Below, one piece after another: positions 23,015 through 33,821 of a stretch of DNA of 64,000 nt; position 1 is the stretch's first letter; every line of letters starts with the position of its first letter. The notes under the pieces are model-generated. The model was not told the DNA's origin, did not search any database, and saw only the letters and a program-made list of their open reading frames with translations. Source of the stretch: Daphnia carinata (taxonomy: Eukaryota; Arthropoda; Branchiopoda; Diplostraca; Daphniidae). The DNA is taken from contig NC_081332.1 in NCBI RefSeq assembly GCF_022539665.2, positions 5,918,303 to 5,982,302 on the forward strand, given 5' to 3'. A program made the position numbers and the translations under genes.

Positions 23015-26000
23015 ATGTCGTCGATTTGCAAATCGTTTGAATCGAACGCTTGGCGTAGCGACCTGTGCAGCCACTGCTTCCAGTCGAAAGAGGAACACGA
23101 CCTCCTGTTGCAGCCGATGACCTCATCCGACCCGACCAAAGATGTCGCGTCATCTGCTCTCCCCTCCAGCAGCAGCAGCACGGGATTGGGTTCACGTTAC
23201 CAGTCTGTCCTGAATCACAGCCGATCTTCTTACAGAACCGGTAGCACGACGGCCGCTGCAACGATCGGCAGTCTGACGCCGGTTGTCACGGCGACCACAA
23301 CCGTTGCGACGAAGACAACGACGGGACCCGCCACGACGACATCGGTGATGAACCCGTCGACCCGTTCATCATCCGGGGTCAAAGCCATCCTCAAAACTAA
23401 CGGCAATTCAGCACAGACAAGGACTAAACATTCCAAATCGGTCAACTTCCCCGATGGCGACCAAGACGCCCACGAACAAGTCATCGGCTATGGCGGCCAC
23501 GAGTGTTTCGACGACGACAGCGACGATGATGAAACGGATCATCGCAATAACAAAAACGACGACGACGACGACGACGATGTCCCTTTCACCGAGGAGGAAC
23601 GCATGGTAAGACATTCTTTTGTTTTGGGTGCCATCTCGCACCTCTTTTCTCTGTGTGTGTGTGTGTGGGTGTGTCTACTACCTTGCGCGTGTGTGCGTTT
23701 TTCCTTGTAGACTTTCTAATGGGCGTTCGGTGTCCTTCGTTACCCAAATGACATTCCAGGGAATGCAAACCATTATGGTACGTGGTGTGTATTGGGAATT
23801 GCGGTTTTTAGTGGACAGAAACAAAAAAAAAAAAGAGAAACGAATAATAAAAGACGATGTGATTTCAACGACCACCAATGGACCGCGCCCGTCTTTTTCT
23901 TTTACGACATTATTTCGGAATTTACCGAAAGGAGATTGTGCGACAGGAAAAAAAAAATCGTTGATGTTCCACAACGGACCTTTTTTTTTTTTTTTTTTTA
24001 TTATTATTCGTTTTAAACTGCTGCGTGCATAGAAGAAGAAGATGAGCATGTTTCACGTCCGATATAGGGACGGCTTTTTTTCTCTTTCTTTGGTTAATAT
24101 GTGCAAACCGCTAGCTTTCAAACGGTACACGGCACATGTATTACTCGTTCTTTTCTCTCGTGTGTCCTCCATCTTCTTCTTGATGTCCATCTCTAACCAT
24201 CCTGTTTCTCCTTTCTTTCTCTTTTATTTTTCTTCCCATTCTTTTTCTCCTTTTTTATGTTGAGTCGACTCATTCCGATCTCTTCATATGGGCAGGTGCG
24301 GGTTTCGTGTAACAACCTTTGACTCCGACTCGAAATTCATCACGGACACCTTCAGGGCTTTTCCTATGTGTGTTCTCTCTTTCTTTCTTCTCCTAGATTT
24401 TTTTTGTTGTTGTTGCTTGATTTCTTTAATCCACTTGTATTGTTATTACGTCTATACATTTGACGATACATGACGTACCAAAGTCCAAAATCTGTGCTAA
24501 TCAAAACTGGCTACCTGCATATCCTCACCGGTTTCACCTGGGCTCTTTCAATTCCATCCGAAGTTGAAGCCTACCGGAATGTTTTAAAGTGGGTTACTCA
24601 GATTTATTTACTTGGTTTATAAAGTAAAGCAGTGAGCCAACTCGTTGCTACCTAACTAACCTTTTTTTTTTTTGTTTTAAAAAATATTTTTGCTGTTGTT
24701 GTTTTCTTTTCTTGGCTTATTCACACACACACGCATGCAGGGGGGGGGGGGATCTTGTTTGGTTTCACACGAAACCCTATTTACAAAGAGAAAAAAAAAA
24801 AAAAATAAATATAAGACGTGGGGTCGTGTTGAAGGTTACATGTTTTGCCCCGCTATGAAGAAGATAGGCAAATGATAACTGTCATTATTATCTCTACTCC
24901 TTTTTTCCTTGTTTCTCGATGCGTGTGTATACTTCCTATATTTTCTATTTCTACTCTGTGTGAGCGTCGTGTTCGTAACAACGAAAAAAAAAAAAATTCT
25001 TTTTAATTACGAAAGGAAAAAGAAAAATTGAAGTTGGCAAGCGTTTGGAGGGGCGTCGTGCTGGGGCACCAGGTTCTCACCCAACCCCAAAGCTGTATTT
25101 TTCTTTTAAAAATCCTAGTATGTGTATAACTAACCCACAAAAAAGAAAAAAATTTTAAGGAGAAAAGGAAAGAAAGAGAGAGAGAGAGACATATTTTTCT
25201 CCCAGTGATTGCACTCTGGCCCTATGACCCCAAAATTTTTTAGAAAAAAAAAAAAAAAAAGAAAGCTCATTTTCTAGTTCTTTTCACCTCATCTCCATAG
25301 TCTGGTGTGAGAAAAGAGCGGGTAGATATGTTTTGACATCATTGGCTTCAGAGGAGCTTGCATTTTCTCTAACGACGAGAAAGTGTTGCAGACGTGATAT
25401 TTTTTTTTTTTTTCGCGAAAATCAGCAGATGCTGGTTTTTCGGGAGAAAGAAAAAAAAACCGCTTCAACCACCTCTAGGTTCTATTGAAATGGAGTTGTC
25501 AAGAAATTAAAAAAAATAGGAGAAAAGAGAAGAAAAACAGGGCAAGTTTCGATGGGGTTTTATCTTCAACCAGATGGCCCGTAACTCTTTCTTTTTCTTT
25601 CCCGCTATACAAAAACACGCTTCGTTCGGTTCTGATTACGTTCACCTATTTTCTTTCTATACACTTCATTTTATCTGTATAGAATTACTCTTGTTTATTA
25701 CCGTTTTCTTTTCTTTCACAGATCCACAATCAAACGCAAAAGAATACCAGCTTCAATTCGGTCAGCCGTAACTTGTTGGCTTCCGAAGTGGCTACGTTCA
25801 AGAATCACGGCGTGTCGTCGACTCGCGTCACTTCATCGTCAACGTCGGCGCCTCTGGTGACCATCCGACCTTTTGGCCAGTCGGCACCGTCGCTAAACAG
25901 CGCAGCGCGAACCAATGGGGCGGTGTCCGATTGCCCCAAGATTAACTTGGTTTCGCCCATGCGAAACGGCCAAGCCGTCCTGACGGCCCGCACGACGACG

Positions 26001-29000
26001 ACCAACAACAAAGAGGAGATGAAGAACCGTGAAAATTTATTGAAGAAATCGGATCAATTGATTGACAACGTCGCCAAGAAACCTGAAGTCGAGAAGATCA
26101 CGTCCTTTTCCGATCCAGTTCCAGCTGTCATCACCAATGAAACTGTTGTCGAAGAGCAACCGTTGCCTACACCGCCCGCTTCGCCTACTCCCACTTCAGA
26201 CGTTGCAAACAACACGAAAGCCATCGTTCTACAAGCGAGCAGAGTCGCATCCGGCCGGATTGAGCCTGACAGCTCGAAACCAGCATCCAACCGCATCACG
26301 TTGACCAGGAAACCTCCCGTGTGGAGGGAAAAGCCTCGCATTCCCATCAAGCCGCAAACGGCCGGAGCTCCTCCGCCAGCTGGAGTGGCTGAATCTATCG
26401 TCGCAGCGCATCCGGCCGCCAAGGTCAGCACGAGCGAATCGAAATCGCCGCAGATGAAGCTCCAAAACGCTGAATGTCAGCCTGGTCAGATAAGCATTCG
26501 CTTTGTTCATCTATCATCCGGGGCTGATGATACGGTTCAGGAAGCCCCTTCGAACGTCCCGTCTTTAATTCCGGCAAACGATTCGGATGTTCCTATTCAA
26601 AAATGCCCAGTTGTTAAACAACTTAGCGCGCTGGAACGTTTGGATTTGCTCGGCTCTTCGGAGAATTTGACCGAGACATTACCCCCGTCTTGCGTGGCCT
26701 TGGCGGAACCGAGTCCGCCGCCGAAGGTTGCGGAAGTTGAAACGATTTCGCCAAATTTCGTCTTGGAACACTTAGCAACAGCGGAAGTGGTCACTCCCCC
26801 GAGAACTCCTTCGCCCATTACGATCGCAAACGAGATCAATAACAACCCAATCAAGGCCGTCCTTCCCGAGCAGGAGGCTCAAGTCCAAACGCATGCGGAT
26901 CAACCTGGAACGGAATCGAGCAAATCGCCTCGCTTGACAAACAAATCGCTGGACGAAACGAAAGAAGTGGCGTCGAAGTCGGAGAGCTTCTCTGTCGATT
27001 GCCGATCGAATTCCACCAGGGGGCTAACGCGGTCGGCCTTCGAAGCCCTGCGAGCCAATTTGGCCGGATCGTTGGAATTATCGCGAGTGTGTCAGCCTCA
27101 ACGCGGCATCAACGGCGGCAATCCCAAACGACAGGCTCCTCCCACTCCGCTTTCGTGCGACACGGAGCAATCCGTTAGCCAGTCGGATTCGGCTCCGTCA
27201 TCTCCTCCATCCTCTTTGGCTTCTTTGAACATGGCCGATCCTGTGGTGCCTTTACCTCCACCGACTCAAAGTCCACCGTCACCCCCACCAGCGCCTGCCC
27301 TGCCCTCTCTGATCGAGTGCGTCGTTACTACCCCCGTGAAACAATCGCCTCCTCATTCGATGGAAAAAAGCAGACCGCCCGATCGAGCCATTTCGGCCAG
27401 TCCTCGGTTCCGGAACAGCTTGATCTGCACGTCTCCGGATGGCGGGTCGATGGCGGTGGACGAGGAAGACGGCCATCCGCGTTCCGTGTCGCTGACCCGC
27501 GTGGAACGGTCGGACAGCCAATCGATGTCTACGAAACCGCCGTCGATCCGCAAGTTCATCAAAGAGCGCGCCACGCACTTCCTGCATATGGCGGACGCGG
27601 GAGGAAGTTGCGGGGGCGGATCGTCGAGACCTTCCGGCTCGCGACTGTCACGCTCGGACCGGTTCGCGGCCGAGAGCCGTGCCGCCGGTAAAAAGGGCAA
27701 GGGCCGTTTCTCGCTGCGCAAGTTTCTCGGCCTCAAGAAAGATGGCGGATGGGACGAGCCGGCCGAGCCGCTCCCACCAAAAATCCGCCCGGAAATCGTC
27801 CACCCGCTCGATTTCCATCCCATCGGTCAGGTTCAAGTCGTGCAGGGCAAGATAGAAAAGAACAACAGCAACGACAGTGTCATTGGGCGGTCGCCGGCAC
27901 ACGACTCGATTTCCTCCAGCGATTCGGGTCGTCATTCCTCGTTGGAAATGCAGCAAAGCGACTCGTCGCTAGGCAGCAGCGATTGCCCATCACCGGCCAA
28001 CAGTCATCAAAGCAACTCATTCAAAAGCTCTTCTCTTAAAGGTATTTATTTATTTTTTGTGCGCGCAAAAAAAAACATACCACGACAATCAAATGTTTTC
28101 GGTGTGAACAGGCCGGCCGAAACCTCCGCCACCGCCGCGTTTACATTCGTTGGATCAGCCGCTGGTTGTGGCGGCGACGCCGCCGCAACGTTCGAATGCG
28201 TCGACTCCAACCAACAGACCTTCGCGTCCACCTCCGCCTAAAACAAGCGATTCCCATGACGTCGGCCGATTTTCTCCTTCAACGGCCCATAACAGCCGCC
28301 CTAATGCGGCCGAATACGCCAATCTAGGTTAGCGCATTTTTTTTTTTGGTGACAAGTTTCACTTTTTTGAAAATACCTGTGAATTTTGACGACACATATT
28401 TTTTGATTTTTTTTTTTAACGTGCAGGTGACATACGCAATGGCATGACGCCGAAGAAGCCGGAACGAAGCGCTAGCATGAGAACGAGGGAACGTTCCACG
28501 ACTTACGATTCGCATGCCTTGGAATCGAAACAGGTTTCTAGCATGTCCAAATTTATTGTTTTTCTCCTTCCCCTATAACAAATCTGTTCTAATTATCGAC
28601 CTACAAAACAAAAATGTAGGACGGATTGCATTACGATTGCGTTTCGATCCAGCAGCCTTCACCAGTCAATAAACCTAAGGCCGATGAAGATGGTTATATC
28701 ATTCCAATGCGAATGAAATCGAGTCCATCGTTTTCGTCCGTCTCCTCGTCGTCGGCCAGCTCCGGCCAGCGGCACAGCCTAACGAGCTTTCAACCGACGC
28801 AAGAAGGACCCCCTTCAAGGCGGTCCAACCGGCTCTCCGGTATGAGGCAAAGCCGTCAAGATCTTCACGTCAAATTGGAAGATCATTATGGAACGGTGAC
28901 TGGCGCCAATTTCCAGGCTCTAGCGCAACTTCTAGAACAGGTGATTTTTTTGTTTGTTAATGGACCGAGAAAAGGAGAAATTATCCATCCGCAAATGTTC

Positions 29001-29332
29001 GTGTAACCGGGTATAACGCTTGATTGTGTGTGTGCGACAGGCGACGAGCAAGAGACCCTTAGCGCCCCACTTTCACGAGTTGCGTCGCGTCAAGAGTCAA
29101 GATTTGAAGTGGAACGTCTTTGGCGATTATCGGCCGCTCTTGAGGACGTCCAGCGTGACGATAGTGCAGAGCAGTTGGCAGAGCCACGACCTCCTTCTCT
29201 CCGTCTACAGCGAAGCCTGCAAGAAATGGCTGATAATAAAGCGCCGTTCGCCCAGCCGGCCGTCGTCAATTTTATGGCACACGTTCCAGCACCACTTCTT
29301 CCCGCTCGGGGAATCAAAACTGCTGGTCCGTA

Positions 29333-29375
<43 letters not shown>

Positions 29376-30032
29376 TTTAAGAGTCTAACGTTACATTTTG
29401 ATATTGAAGGAATTGAAGTCTTCCCACCTGGTCAAGTGGCGATGTTGAAACAGTTGCCGCATCTCTTGACTATGGAAACGGAAGGACAAATGGAACGCCT
29501 TCAACAGAGCCTATCCATTTTGTTGCAAATATGCCGGGCGATGGAGTGGCTTTCGCAGCAAAAGCGAGTGGTCGACCGTCTGAATCACGAAGAGCTCGTT
29601 TTTTACCGTGAACATAGTCAAGACGCCTACCGGCTCCTCTGGTTGCCTCAAGAAGCCGAGTCCGGCCTTGGCCTTTCAGTCAAAGAAACACTGTCCAGCT
29701 GCATTCGACTTTTGACTCCTCTGCTGTCCAATCAACTGGCCGACAAGCTCTTTGTTATCCTGCAACGCGACGTGATGTCGGTGGACAGGATGTGCCAGTT
29801 CTTGGAGTACACCATGTTCGGTCCGTCAGCCGATCTGATTGATGGAGATCACGATCAATCCGACCTGGACATGTTTCAGCGCTGGCTTGATGTTGAACGG
29901 GCCTCGACACTCAATGAGCTCATCCGGACGCAGGGTCTGTGGCGTGTCAAGCTGTCCGTTGTGGAAGAATTCCGCTTGTCCTTTCTCATTTCTACGTCCC
30001 CACATCATCTTTTCGATACTAGCCAAATATAA
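23015..30032 (+). CDS. PEAK1/PRAG1 (NKF3) family pseudokinase scaffold
   Basis: Probable signalling scaffold that assembles adaptor proteins at focal adhesions rather than phosphorylating them. Exons 23015-23605, 25722-28041, 28112-28327, 28427-28533, 28620-28940, 29041-29329 and 29410-30032 join to 1488 codons. The N-terminus has the family's C-x(2)-F-x(6)-W / C-x(2)-CF-x(2)-K pattern (CKSFESNAW, CSHCFQSKEEH). Then come a long Ser/Pro-rich disordered region with a poly-Asp run, a basic patch RFSLRKFLGLKK, proline-rich segments, the AEYANLGDIR motif and the tyrosine motif DEDGYIIP. The C-terminus is a kinase-like fold with a flanking helical region ending FGPSADL and FQRWLDVERA, matching the WGP and NW-D-KR signature of PEAK1/PRAG1. 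The HRD-equivalent reads VDRLNHEEL, and no DFG or APE is visible. The family call rests on motif order; PEAK1 versus PRAG1 cannot be decided. Confidence 0.82.
23606..25721 (+). other. Large first intron of the pseudokinase gene
   Basis: GT-AG intron of 2116 nt joining in phase 0. It is dominated by poly-A, poly-T, poly-G (about 24742-24752), GT and CA runs. I found no in-frame internal exon with good splice sites. Confidence 0.65.
29331..29376 (+). repeat. TA dinucleotide run followed by poly-T inside an 80-nt intron
   Basis: A (TA)n tract of about 27 nt runs directly into about 18 T residues and makes up most of the intron 29330-29409 of the pseudokinase gene. The T run may act as the polypyrimidine tract. 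Confidence 0.85.
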
Positions 30033-30052
30033 TTCTTTGTTCTTTTTTATTA

Positions 30053-30077
30053 TTATATATATATATATATATATAAA
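30053..30077 (+). repeat. TA dinucleotide repeat in the pseudokinase 3' UTR
   Basis: A second pure TA tract of about 25 nt, about 20 nt after the stop codon at 30030-30032 and 0.7 kb from the intronic one. Confidence 0.85.
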
Positions 30078-30682
30078 TGTTCAGTCTGGTCTCTCTGGTG
30101 TGCCTTGATTTTAGTTTCCTTATTATCTTTCATCTTCGTCACGTCTGTTCCCTTCCTTTTGTTTTTTGGGGAGAATATTCGTTTTTGGTCTTATCCTTCT
30201 ATTTCGGTTGGGATAGGAGCCGAACGTTTTCTCCTATTCACGAAAAAAAAACATCATCCAGATACCAATGCCTTCCGACTAATTCGCCGTCCTTATCGTT
30301 GTAACAAAATGTCATTGTAATTGGTACGAAAAATACAATTATATTGCAATCTAAATGTGCTAGCTGCACACGAAGTTCTGCGGTCAACAGAAACGTGGAA
30401 ACATGTTCAAAAAGGATCAAAATTTAATTGGAAACAATTTTTATTTCATCCATAAAAGATACAACATACAAATCAGTTCACATGCTTTTCGTCGGGCTTT
30501 GTGTCTGTTTCGCACGAATCAGTCTAATGTCCCTTAAAAGCAATCAAACTAATAATGCCCAATGCTAAACAATTATGGATGTACCATGAGGGCGAAGACC
30601 TCGCAAATCCATAATCGCATTGATAGCTATTTTTATGTGGAAAGAATTTAAACATCGTTCCTAAATGTCTGGCTAGGGGCTA
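30078..30682. other. Intergenic region after the pseudokinase gene
   Basis: About 600 bases containing probable 3' UTR sequence. No further gene was seen. Confidence 0.5.
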
Positions 30683-31166
30683 TCATTCGAGCGAAAAACC
30701 ATCAAATTGGTAACAGATTTTCTGCTCTGGCAACGCCGATTGTGACGTAAAATTGCGAAAAAATTCATGAAGGACGTGAAAGGCGACTTCTCTTTCATAT
30801 GTGGATACTAGTAAACTATGGCTGAAAAAATAAGCCATATTAATTTCACGTGCATTTGATTCTACTGCGCTTTCTATTAACCACGCGAATCTTAACGTAT
30901 TAAGTTTTCCCATAATACTTGCCAGGGAGGCAGGCCACGGCACCACGCCATCTGGTTGTATGTCCTACTCAAAAGGAAGTTAGATGAGACCATGGTCTCG
31001 CAGAAGAAATTGATAGAAATCAGGGAATGCATTAAAAACTTTGTGAAAGATTACAAGTTATATTTCTATGAAATTTTGTTATTGGATTTCGATTATGTCA
31101 CGTTTTTTCTTCTTGAATAAAAAACCTTCATATTACTGTTACCAGATGGCACTCACAGAGGGACAT
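30683..31166 (-). CDS. Candidate small two-exon gene, not recognised
   Basis: On the minus strand, an open stretch from 30964 down to a stop at 30683 encodes 93 residues with good amino-acid balance (for example MGKLNTLRFAWLIESAVES, and the C-terminus ICYQFDGFSLE). It is preceded by a plausible acceptor (GAGTAG|GAC). A matching phase-0 donor (CATCTG|GTAACA) closes a tiny exon 31143-31166 beginning ATGTCCCTC, giving 101 residues. The first exon is very short and weakly supported. I do not recognise the product. It lies divergent to CDV3. Confidence 0.3.
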
Positions 31167-31466
31167 TTCTCAATCAGAATACAGAAAAAGTAAAATCTAA
31201 TAATTTATAAAATGGTAAAAATTTGATTTAAAAATAATATTGAACTTTAATTGTTACACCTGCAAAACTTTTTATATTATTCGTAATAGAAACTTGTATC
31301 ATGTGTAAGTAGGAATTCTCAAAGAGCATATCGCCCTCTGTGCAAAGCAGTACATTCTGCAATGGCTGTCAGCATGTGCATGTAACATATGTCTCAACGT
31401 TCTCTTCCTTAAGTGTGACCTATTTTTGTCTTGACATTTAAACGTTGGTTGTTGACGTCCGCAAAA

Positions 31467-32488
31467 ATGGCCGATCTAGATGATTTTTTCGCAAAGAAAG
31501 ATAAGAAGAAATCTAAAGTCAAAAAGTTTACGGCTAGCGAGCTGTTGAATTCGTCAAAGTTCCAGCAGGGAGAAGACGTGGCAGCTGCTCCGACCGGTGT
31601 CCCCAAGAAACAACCAGCCGAAAAGCCCAAGAAGGAAGAAGTTGCTCAGGAATCTGGAGACTCAGAGGCTGCCCCTGTTCAAAGTAAACCAACTGCAGAA
31701 GCTGAAGAAGAAGAATGGGGGGAATTTGAACAAGAGAAGGAACGTGACTATTCTGGTCTTAAGATCCAGAAATTGCAAATCCAGGATTCTGAAGATGACT
31801 ATGGTGATGAATCTGGTGAAACAGAGCTGAATGAAGAAGGTGAAGTTGTTAAAAAGGAGCCTGCAGGACCTTGGAACAAGATCAATGCTCAGCCAACTCC
31901 GAATGGTCAGTTGCCTCTGTTAAGTCTCGAAACCAAAACTTTTTCGAACATCTGTGATAACAAAAATATTATATTTTATTACAGTTAAAGTTAAAGAAGC
32001 AGTTGTGGAAATTCCTACTCCCAATACTGCTGGAGGTGTTTATATACCACCAAGTAAGCGAAACCAGCCAGCAGGAGGTAGCTCAAGCAGCTCTGCATCT
32101 GCATCAAGATCACGAACTGGTTTGAAATTTATTTAACGTTTGAAAAAACACAGTTCATAATTAAGCTCATGCTTTGTGCAGGCAAAAAAGAGAAGGGTGC
32201 ACCAGACTTGAATAACCAAGAATTTTTCCCTACATTGTCAGCAGCTGTGGCCATTGAGCAGAACAACTTGAAACTCAAGAAGTATAGTTTTAAAAACTTT
32301 CATCTGTAATGAACTTGTCTGATTTTAAATGATCTATAACTTTTCCCAGATTTGAACAGACGGAGCGTGGCTTTACCGAAGCTAAACCCAGCCGATCCCA
32401 TTCTAATCGCAACGCTGTTGTTCCGGGACACGAGGGTCCTCATCTTCACTTGGGCAACAAATTTAATGCCCTTTCCAACGACGACTAG
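31467..32488 (+). CDS. CDV3: CDV3 homologue
   Basis: Exons 31467-31905, 31985-32119, 32182-32281 and 32350-32488 join to 270 codons. The protein has the features of the animal CDV3 family: N-terminal LDDFFAKKDKKKSK, an acidic Glu-rich segment with EEEEWGEFEQEKERDYSGL, the GPWNK motif, GGVYIPPSKR, and NNQEFFPTLSAA near the C-terminus. It is hydrophilic, with no signal peptide or membrane segment, and mostly predicted disordered. The molecular function of CDV3 is poorly known in general; it is described as a cytoplasmic protein. ATG 31467 follows AAAA in a good context, and the family motif begins immediately after it. Confidence 0.92.
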
Positions 32489-33821
32489 ATAAAGGAAATG
32501 TTAAATGAAAAGTCAGGGTGTAAGTCTTCAGCTGTAAGGAAGAAAAAAGTATGAGGTGAATGAATTGTTCTGGTTGTAATTTCTCATTCTTTTCCCCCCT
32601 CCTCTTTGTGGGCGAGAGTCAACTGTCAGCAGCGAGAGCGTAGAGGGAAAAAGGGAGACGAATGTTCATTGGACTATGTTCTATAGTTGATGCTAGCTTA
32701 ATTGATTCTTCCGTTGATACTGAAACTGAGGGCTTTCTTGGCGTTCAACAGAGACTTTTTGTTCTCTGTAGTTTTCTTTTTTTTTTTTTTCCTTTTTTTT
32801 GTACTGCTCTTGGAAAACAAGGCGCAGGTGTGGGAATTGAGAGCTTTGATTTTGCGGTATTTTTCTATTGAGTGCTCCTAAGCGATCCTACTTGCCATTT
32901 GCGACCAAAAACAACGTATTGATCGATATTAGAGCCGATTATAATGAATTCCCTTTGCACTTTGATACTGCTCCCCAAAAACGTCGTCCCGCGGGTGCCA
33001 CCCTTCTTTCAGCAATTTACCGCTCTTTCCCTTCTTTCTCTTCTTGTATCTCCAGGTTATAAAATTTTTTTTGCTCGCTACCCGCGGTTGGATTGGAAAT
33101 GACATATGAAAAAAAACAAAAAACTAATAGATTGCAATTCAATTTTCCAAGTTTTATTTTTATATCAATGGTTATTGTCGTATATGAAACGATGATTTGA
33201 CGAGTCACACGTCATCTCCTTTCGTTATTATTATTTTTGTTTAATTGTTTTTACACGTCTATCGTGTTTTCTATTTTTCTCTTTTTGGATTGAGCAGTCC
33301 ATACTGACCAGGGCGTTTTACCTTTTGGTTTTAGACGAGCTGTTGAAGAGTATCAACTTAAGGAGGAAAACGTAACATGGCTTAATTAAAATGTCAGCCT
33401 TTTCATCTGATAAAAACACCTGCTGCTTCAAATTGTCACCGTTCCAGCGGACAATTCGTAAGAAGTCGTGCCCAGCAACGCTATTGGCAAAATCCAGCCA
33501 AAGTGAGCGCAGCTGGTCCACTTTTGAACCGATCTTGTTTTTACACTAAAAAAAAAAAAGAGCAAAAAAGAAAAAAAAAACGAAAAAGAAGAGGCAGCAG
33601 CAGCACATAAAAACAGTTCTCGTAAATTGAGAGAAAAACAACATTCCAAATGTAGTGGTCTAAAGACGTATAAGGGGAGCAATGAGGAGAGTCAACACAT
33701 GATCATATGTGACATTTCAACAGTAAGTTTTGGATTTGAGGATGGCACGTGCTGATCGGCTGGGCCCAAGCCATGAGAAGAGGAACTTGAATGAGTGAGA
33801 TCGGTTTTCTTCTCAATTGCA
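32489..33821. other. Convergent 3' ends of CDV3 and SV2
   Basis: About 1.3 kb between the stop codons of two convergent genes. It is probably 3' UTR of both, with T-rich tracts. No supported gene was found. Confidence 0.5.

Noticed and set aside
27279-27956. Long minus-strand frames opposite the pseudokinase exon
   Set aside because: Arg-, Gly- and Ser-rich shadows of the GC-richer plus-strand coding sequence.
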